NCBI RefSeq assembly: GCF_003597395.2
Contig: NC_133773.1
Coordinates: forward strand, 61,305,373-61,369,372
Direction of reading: 5' to 3'
DNA from: Chelonoidis abingdonii
Taxonomy: Eukaryota; Chordata; Testudines; Testudinidae
DNA length: 64,000 nucleotides
Below, one piece after another: positions 58,800-64,000 of the stretch; the stretch's first letter is position 1; each line of letters opens with the position of its first letter. The notes beneath the pieces are model-generated. The model worked only from the letters and a program-made list of their open reading frames with translations, had not been told where the DNA came from and did not search any database. The translations under genes were made by a program, and so were the position numbers.

Positions 58800-61629
58800 T
58801 AGCCTTCATTCATTTGAGATCTACCTTACCATTCTCTCACTAGAAAGGAAAACCTATCATGACAACAGGCCGTAAAAGAGGCCCAGTTTGGGAATATTTT
58901 AATGAAGTTCCTCTACCTGTGGGTAAGACAGGCATGCGTGCAAAATGTAAACAGTGCAACAAAGAAATGGAAGGCCTGGTTGCCTAAATGAATCATCATC
59001 ATGAGAAGTGTTCCTTCTCAGAAGGAAGCTATGTTGAAGATGATGAATGGAACATGTCTGAACATGCAGGATCTTCAGGATAGTAAACTTTTTTATTTCA
59101 TACTTCTTTCTTAAGGGCTGCCTGTCTTCCTTCTGGACTATTCTTGAATTCTCATGTTTGAGCAAAAAATATAGTTGTTACTCTATGGTACTATCAGTTT
59201 AGATGCAGTTGTGATAAAAAATAAATAGCTGAAATAGGCAGATCTTCCTTTTACAATTTCACCTTTAAAGTAGTACTTAGTGTCAGGGAATGCGATGAGT
59301 AATACTAAATGAGCAGTATGGTAACAATAATTAAATAACTGCATTGACTTATTTTGTTTAGGAAACCCATCCTCAACACAGGATTCTGAAGACTATCCTC
59401 CTTCAAGATCACTATCATTTTCTATAGTTTCAGTGTTATCTGCCAATGATAGTGTTTCAATCACATCATGTATGTCACATAGCCACAGTATATCATCTGT
59501 ACCAAAAAGAAAAAAAAAATCTCCATCATCGAGAAACAACCATAGGTAAGTTTGTGATAAGAACCAGCAGATTACAAAAAGAAGTAATTCATGAAAAAAA
59601 TGCCCGGTTTGTTTATGCAACAAACTCTCCTTTCTGTATGACTGAGAACCCACACTTCATTAACGTGGGTCAGTCATTAATACCAGGATACAGTCCACCC
59701 AACAGAGCAGATGTAGCAGGCAAATTGCTGGATAAAGTGTATGAAAGAGAAATTGAGCAGTGTGAAAAAGGTCTAGAGGGTAAAATTGTTAACCTGAGTC
59801 TTGATGGGTGGAGCAATGTCCAAAATGATCCTGTTGTATGTGCTTGTGTGACAACTGAAGAAGGGAATGTCATCCCTACAGAAAACAATTGATATATCAG
59901 GAAATGAGCACATAGCGGAATATTCACAAGTAGTAGTAGTAAAACCTATAACAAACTGTGAAAAAAAATTAAAATGTCTAGTACGCAGCTTGGTCACAGA
60001 CAATGCTGCAAATGTATCCAAGATGAGAAGAAATTATTTAGAAGAGTAGAGAGTCAAGCTAATAACATACAGTTGCAGTGCTCATTTGATGCACCTTCTA
60101 GCCAGAGACTTTAGTGTTCCAGAAATAAAGGGTAATGCTGAAATTGCAAAATACTTCTGTAACAACCACTTTGCAGCAGCTGCTCTGAAAAAAGTAGGAG
60201 GAACCAAGCTAACTCTCTCATAAGATGTGCAATGGAACTCAGTACTGGATTGTTCTGAGCACTATATTAAGAACTAGCCTAATCTGATGATGAATTGTGA
60301 ACAAAATTGTGAAAAAACAAATGACACTGTTATAACCAACATTCTCAACATTGGGCTTAAGAGAAATGTTGAATACATACTGAGTATTCGAAACCTATTT
60401 CTGTAGCCTTGAACAAAATGCAAGGAAATAGCTGTTTTATTGCTGATGCTGTTGAAATTTGGAAGGAACTGAGTGAGATCTTAAAAAGAGACATATGCAA
60501 TGACAGAGTTAAAATACAAGCATTAAAAACAAAAAACGAACGGGACAAGCATTATCTCCAGCTCATTTTCTTGACAATATTCTCAATACTCGGTACCAGG
60601 GTTAAACCTTAACTGCTGAAGAAGAGGAGTTGGCTATGATACGGACATCCAGCAATTATCCCTCCGTAATGCCAACTATAATAAACTCCAGAGCTAAGGG
60701 TGAACCATTCAAGAAATATATGTTTGCTGATGATGTTTTAAAGAAAGTCACACCAATGAACTGGTGGAAGTGACTTAAGCACTAGGATTCAGAGACTGTT
60801 GAAGTGATAATCTCACTTTTAACAGCAGTAGCTTCTTCTGCCAGTGTAGGAAGAATATTTTCTTCCTTTGGACTAATTCATTCCAAATTGAGAAATCATT
60901 TGGGACCTGAAAAAGCAGAAAAGCTTGCTTTTCTTTTCCAGATTATGAACAAACAGGAAAATGAAGGTGAAGATGACTAAGCTAACTGCAGAAGCCAATA
61001 TTTTAAGTTTCTTATGTTGACCTGGCTGACACAGTCTATTTAGTTTTTTTTTTTTAATATTTCATTTAACTATTTTAGTTAAAAACAATTTTAACAAAAG
61101 CAAACCTGATTTTAAGAAACTTTAATGTTTAACTAAATTAAAAAATTAATATGCTTTTTTTGCTAAAATATTATGTTTGCTGTTGAAGGAAAAATTCAGA
61201 ATACGTAACGTTATTTCAGTTAAATAAAACAATTTAAATGTCTGTCTAGTAATGTTGTCCTCCAAATACAGCATGGCAAGAAAATTCTCCAAATATTAAT
61301 GATTAACCTGTTGAATTGGAGATACTTCACCTCTCAGTGACTTCATGAATATCCACTTCACTTACCTTTGGTAAATGAAATAACCAAACAATCATTCATT
61401 TTCTGATATAGCTGTAAAACTAATCTGAAAAGTTTTCAAAATAAGTAACTTAAAAAATGTATAGTGCATACCTTCTAAAAAATGAAACCTACATCTATCT
61501 CTGAGTTGTGAAGAATATGTATTAAGGTTATAACAACCAACAAGAATGCACTTTTATGTAGAAATCCATGATTACATTGAGTCTTCCTGACTAGTGATTT
61601 AAATCACGATTTAAATCAAATCCCCCCTG
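58800..61629 (+). mobile_element. hAT DNA transposon, near full length, left terminus not found
   Basis: The right end reads gatttaaatcacgatttaaa then tcaaatcccccctg at 61629; its complement CAGGGGGGATTTGATTTAAA is a hAT-type terminus. The next eight bases, ctgttttt, should be the target duplication. I could not find the matching left terminus upstream of 58859, so the copy may be truncated. The 3' non-coding part (60980-61600) is AT-rich. Confidence 0.7.
58859..60979 (+). pseudogene. hAT transposase with BED zinc finger, several stops and frameshifts
   Basis: A BED-type finger starts at the ATG 58859 (TTGRKRGPVWEYFNEV, MRAKCKQCNKEMEGLVA, then a TAA, MNHHHEKC). After a probable intron come SSTQDSEDYPPSRSLSF at 59370, KARFVYATNSPFCMTENP-type RNase H-fold start at 59600, LVTDNAANVSKMRRNYLEE at about 59990 and SCSAHLMHLLARDFSVPEIK at 60070. 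VQWNS stands where the family has RWNS. The C-terminal dimerisation motif reads SSFGLIHSKLRNHLGPEKAE to 60979. Stops and shifts at many points make it a pseudogene. Confidence 0.85.
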
Positions 61630-63348
61630 CTGTTTTTTGTATGTAGTTGTAGACTATGTGAAAAAGTAAATCAAGTACTTAAAATTACCAATAAAATACC
61701 TCTGTTGCGAAACAAACTAACTTTTGATAACAGAAAGTCTTTAACTGATTAATATTCAGGAGCTGTGTTGAAGTATCTGCTGTGTCTAGAAAGAAGCACG
61801 TGTACCATTAAAATCTTATTCTTGTGGATAAAAAACATCTTTCTAGGAAAAAAAATCACAAAAGCATACCTTTTAACAACTAAATTTGAATACTTATTGC
61901 TGCAAATCATTTAGTCTTCTCCACTTCACTTCAAAGTATGAGTTTTGTACGAATGGATTACATATTTGTAATTTATGAAGGGAGAGGTTTTTACTTTTTT
62001 TAAGGGCAAGAATTCGCATCTGATATTAGTTACATAATGAAATTATCATCAAATAATGCACATCGAGCAAGTTATAAAAAATGGTTTCCGCCTAAAACTG
62101 TGTATCAGAAAGTTTACATTGAACCTGTAAAAGTGATTGCTGATAATAACCGAAGCAATTTTTATATTTGCATTGGTCCAGCTCTTCTTTTTAGACTGTT
62201 ACAGAAGTAATGTTCAGAAGCAAAAACATATTGCTTTATTGTTAATCAGTGGGTCGTTTTTTCATATTTTTAAACACACACATAGACATCTATGCAGGAG
62301 ATATTCTACTTCCATTGCATTAATTTGGGGTGGCCAGCCTGTGGCTCTGGACCACATGTGACTCTTCAAAAGTTAATATGCGGCTCCTTGTATAGGCACT
62401 GGCTCCAGAGCTGTAGCTACAGGTGCTAACTTTCCAATGTCGCAGGGCATGCTCATTGCTCAAGTCCCCCACTCCACTCCTTCCCCTAAACCTGCCATGC
62501 TCTCGTTCTTCCCCCTCCCTGCCTCCTGCATGCCACGAAACAGCTGCCGGTGGGCAGGAGGCACTGGGAGTAGGGGGAAAGGGAAGCTGATGGGGGGCTG
62601 CTAACATGTTACTGTGGCTCTTTGGCAATGGACATTGGTAAATTCTGGCTCCTTCTCAGGCTCAGGTTGGCCACCCCTGCATTAATTACTATTCGTGCGT
62701 ACTGTTTTATTTTACAGACTCTTTGTCAGTGTTGCTTTTCGTGTAGACATTGTTGACCAGACTACTGGAAGAGAGAAAAAAGTTCTCTTTTTTCTTCTTT
62801 TCAACTATACAAATATGCACAAGCCAAGAAAGTGATTAAAACACAGAATGGTAAGAATGAACATTGAGTTTCCTTTTCATCAGAAATATATTTTGTCAAA
62901 TAACTAAGTTTTTTAAATATTATAAGCTAGAGTTCCCTCTATTCCACTTAAATTATCACATTTCTGATAAATTTAGTATCATAATCACACAGAGACTAAC
63001 CATGCACTAAAGCTTACAAGTCTCAAAATGAACATCTTGTTAAATTCAGGCCACAATGGCAGCGGTGGTAACATGCTGGATAGATTTTGCAGAAAATTTC
63101 AAAGTGCTTAACAATAGAGTTTATTTTGGTAGCAAACCCAAGAAAGCAAAATTTTTGTGAATCTGTACAGTAACTAACTGGAATGGAAAACTGTATTTCC
63201 TTTAAAGTTGGTGCTCATTTATTTTGTCAAGACACATGGAATCAATGACAGACACTTTGGGGGTACATTAAGTTGGCTGTTTTTTCTTAAATCATGAAGG
63301 TGAACCATTCCAGATGTTATTTAGTGTCATGCTCTAGTTGCTGGTTAC
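61630..63348 (-). other. FBXW7 intron segment before common exon
   Basis: Apart from the MITE at 62326-62679, AT-rich DNA with no recognised feature. Confidence 0.6.
62326..62679 (-). mobile_element. Non-autonomous hAT MITE, copy B
   Basis: A 354-bp element with perfect 8-bp target duplication cattaatt (62318-62325 and 62680-62687). Its ends are tggggtggccagcctg and ggttggccacccctg. It is the reverse complement orientation of the copy at 18977-19342, sharing gccagaatttaccaatgt-like arm sequence. GC-rich middle, no transposase. Confidence 0.85.
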
Positions 63349-63490
63349 CTGAAACATTTTCAGCCATTCTTGAAGTCCTGTAGGTGGCTGGACAGATGTA
63401 ATCCGGCGCCGTTGTTGTCCTTGGCCATTGGCTGCTCTCAGGTCCCCAAAAGTAGTAGGTGTAGCTGAACATGGCACAAGCCCAGTAGTG
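63349..63490 (-). CDS. FBXW7: FBXW7 common coding exon upstream of D domain (about residues 195-242)
   Basis: The exon is 142 bases: the last base of a split Ser codon plus 47 codons. The acceptor AG is at 63492-63491 and the donor GTAACC follows 63349. It reads TTGLVPCSATPTTFGDLRAA and ends GLQEWLKMFQ. It joins the next exon as FQ-SWSGPE. This exon is shared by all known FBXW7 isoforms. A methionine read just upstream in the same frame is intronic and not a start. Confidence 0.95.
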
Positions 63491-64000
63491 CTATGATACA
63501 AATAAGTGAAAGTCACAGAAATTATTGCATTATGAAAAATAAAATGTTTATATACTTAAAATGCTTTAGTACAGCAGTTACAAATGAGAATTAATATAAA
63601 ATAATGTTTTGATTTTTATGTGAAATTACCCAGGCAACAACAGTTTGAACTTTGTCATTCAAGGAGTCAGCAACCTCACTCTCATCAATACAGCTGTTTC
63701 TATCATTCTAGTGTTCATCTTCCTGCCAGGAAAAAAATGAGTAGCATCCACTGAAGGCCAAATGAATACCACTCCATCAACTGGCCAGAAGGGAGTGCTT
63801 ACGTAAGAGATGCAGTAAAAATATATCCTTTTCACTCAAGGAAGACCAAGTGTGTCATGTTTCCTGTGTGCCTGATCTCTGGTGATGTGGAAAGCAGGAG
63901 GTCACAGGTCTCAACTGTAATGGTAAAACATGTTGCTACCTCATTGTCAAACAATGAAATAATCCATTACCTAAGTCCCTGATACGTTTTGTTAGCAACA
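63491..64000 (-). other. FBXW7 intron upstream of common exon
   Basis: Minus-strand intronic sequence leading to the acceptor at 63491-63492. The upstream shared exon (ending in the first two bases of the split Ser codon) is not found before the window edge. Confidence 0.6.

Larger units (their letters stand above)
22718..63490 (-). other. FBXW7: FBXW7 gene, 3' nine coding exons (5' exons outside window)
   Basis: FBXW7 is the substrate-binding subunit of an SCF (SKP1-CUL1-RBX1) ubiquitin ligase. It binds phosphodegrons in cyclin E, MYC, NOTCH, JUN and other proteins and sends them for degradation. Nine exons with AG acceptors and GT donors join in one frame, giving 512 complete codons plus a split Ser. 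Counted back from the stop they match human residues about 195-707 with no visible indel: linker, dimerisation helix, F-box, eight WD40 blades. The phosphate-binding arginines R465, R479 and R505 are all present. Exon identity rests on my memory of the human protein, but the intact frame through nine exons is direct evidence of a functional gene. The first listed exon starts with the third base of a Ser codon, so an upstream exon must lie beyond 64000. The alternative first exons that set nuclear, cytoplasmic or nucleolar location are not seen. Confidence 0.97.

Noticed and set aside
63334..63516. Met upstream of the FBXW7 common exon as an alternative start
   Set aside because: The codon is in the intron, upstream of a good AG acceptor, and the adjacent residues are not FBXW7.

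Overview
This is vertebrate nuclear DNA, most likely from a turtle or a close sauropsid relative. The evidence is an intron-rich, conserved single-copy gene embedded in CR1 LINEs, a tRNA-derived SINE with a CR1-like tail, DIRS-type tyrosine-recombinase retrotransposons, hAT and piggyBac DNA transposons, foldback MITEs and solo LTRs. There are no bacterial-style operons, rRNAs or CRISPR arrays. The species assignment is inferred from repeat types I recognise; no search was run.

The only functional protein-coding gene I can support is FBXW7 on the minus strand, the substrate receptor of an SCF ubiquitin ligase. Nine coding exons lie at 63490-63349, 49698-49564, 44279-44156, 34061-33925, 31438-31325, 29217-29036, 27832-27607, 24571-24361 and 22986-22718. 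Every junction has AG/GT sites and the phases fit throughout. They join into 512 complete codons plus one split codon, corresponding to about residues 195-707 of the human 707-residue isoform: the end of the N-terminal region, the dimerisation helix, the F-box and the eight-bladed WD40 propeller. The isoform-specific 5' exons lie beyond 64000. The 3' UTR probably runs to a poly(A) signal at 21175-21180.

Regions: 1-5310 is a decayed DIRS element (plus strand) with a Penelope-like insert and a solo LTR inside it. 5625-9760 is a second, 3'-truncated DIRS element with a non-autonomous hAT inside its reverse transcriptase. 9870-21150 is intergenic DNA with an old L2-clade LINE (14640-16830), hAT-derived pieces and a MITE. 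21150-64000 is FBXW7 with its introns. The intron between exons 34061-33925 and 44279-44156 holds a third DIRS element (minus strand) with nested LTR-element and CR1 insertions. The most 5' intron in the window (49699-63348) holds a gutted piggyBac, a CR1/L2-type LINE and a near full-length but broken hAT transposase.

I found no previously undescribed functional system. The most informative points are the nested insertions with readable target-site duplications, the active-site changes in the DIRS enzymes, the hairpin-array hAT at 8095-8840, and the strict conservation of FBXW7 exons inside a heavily invaded locus.
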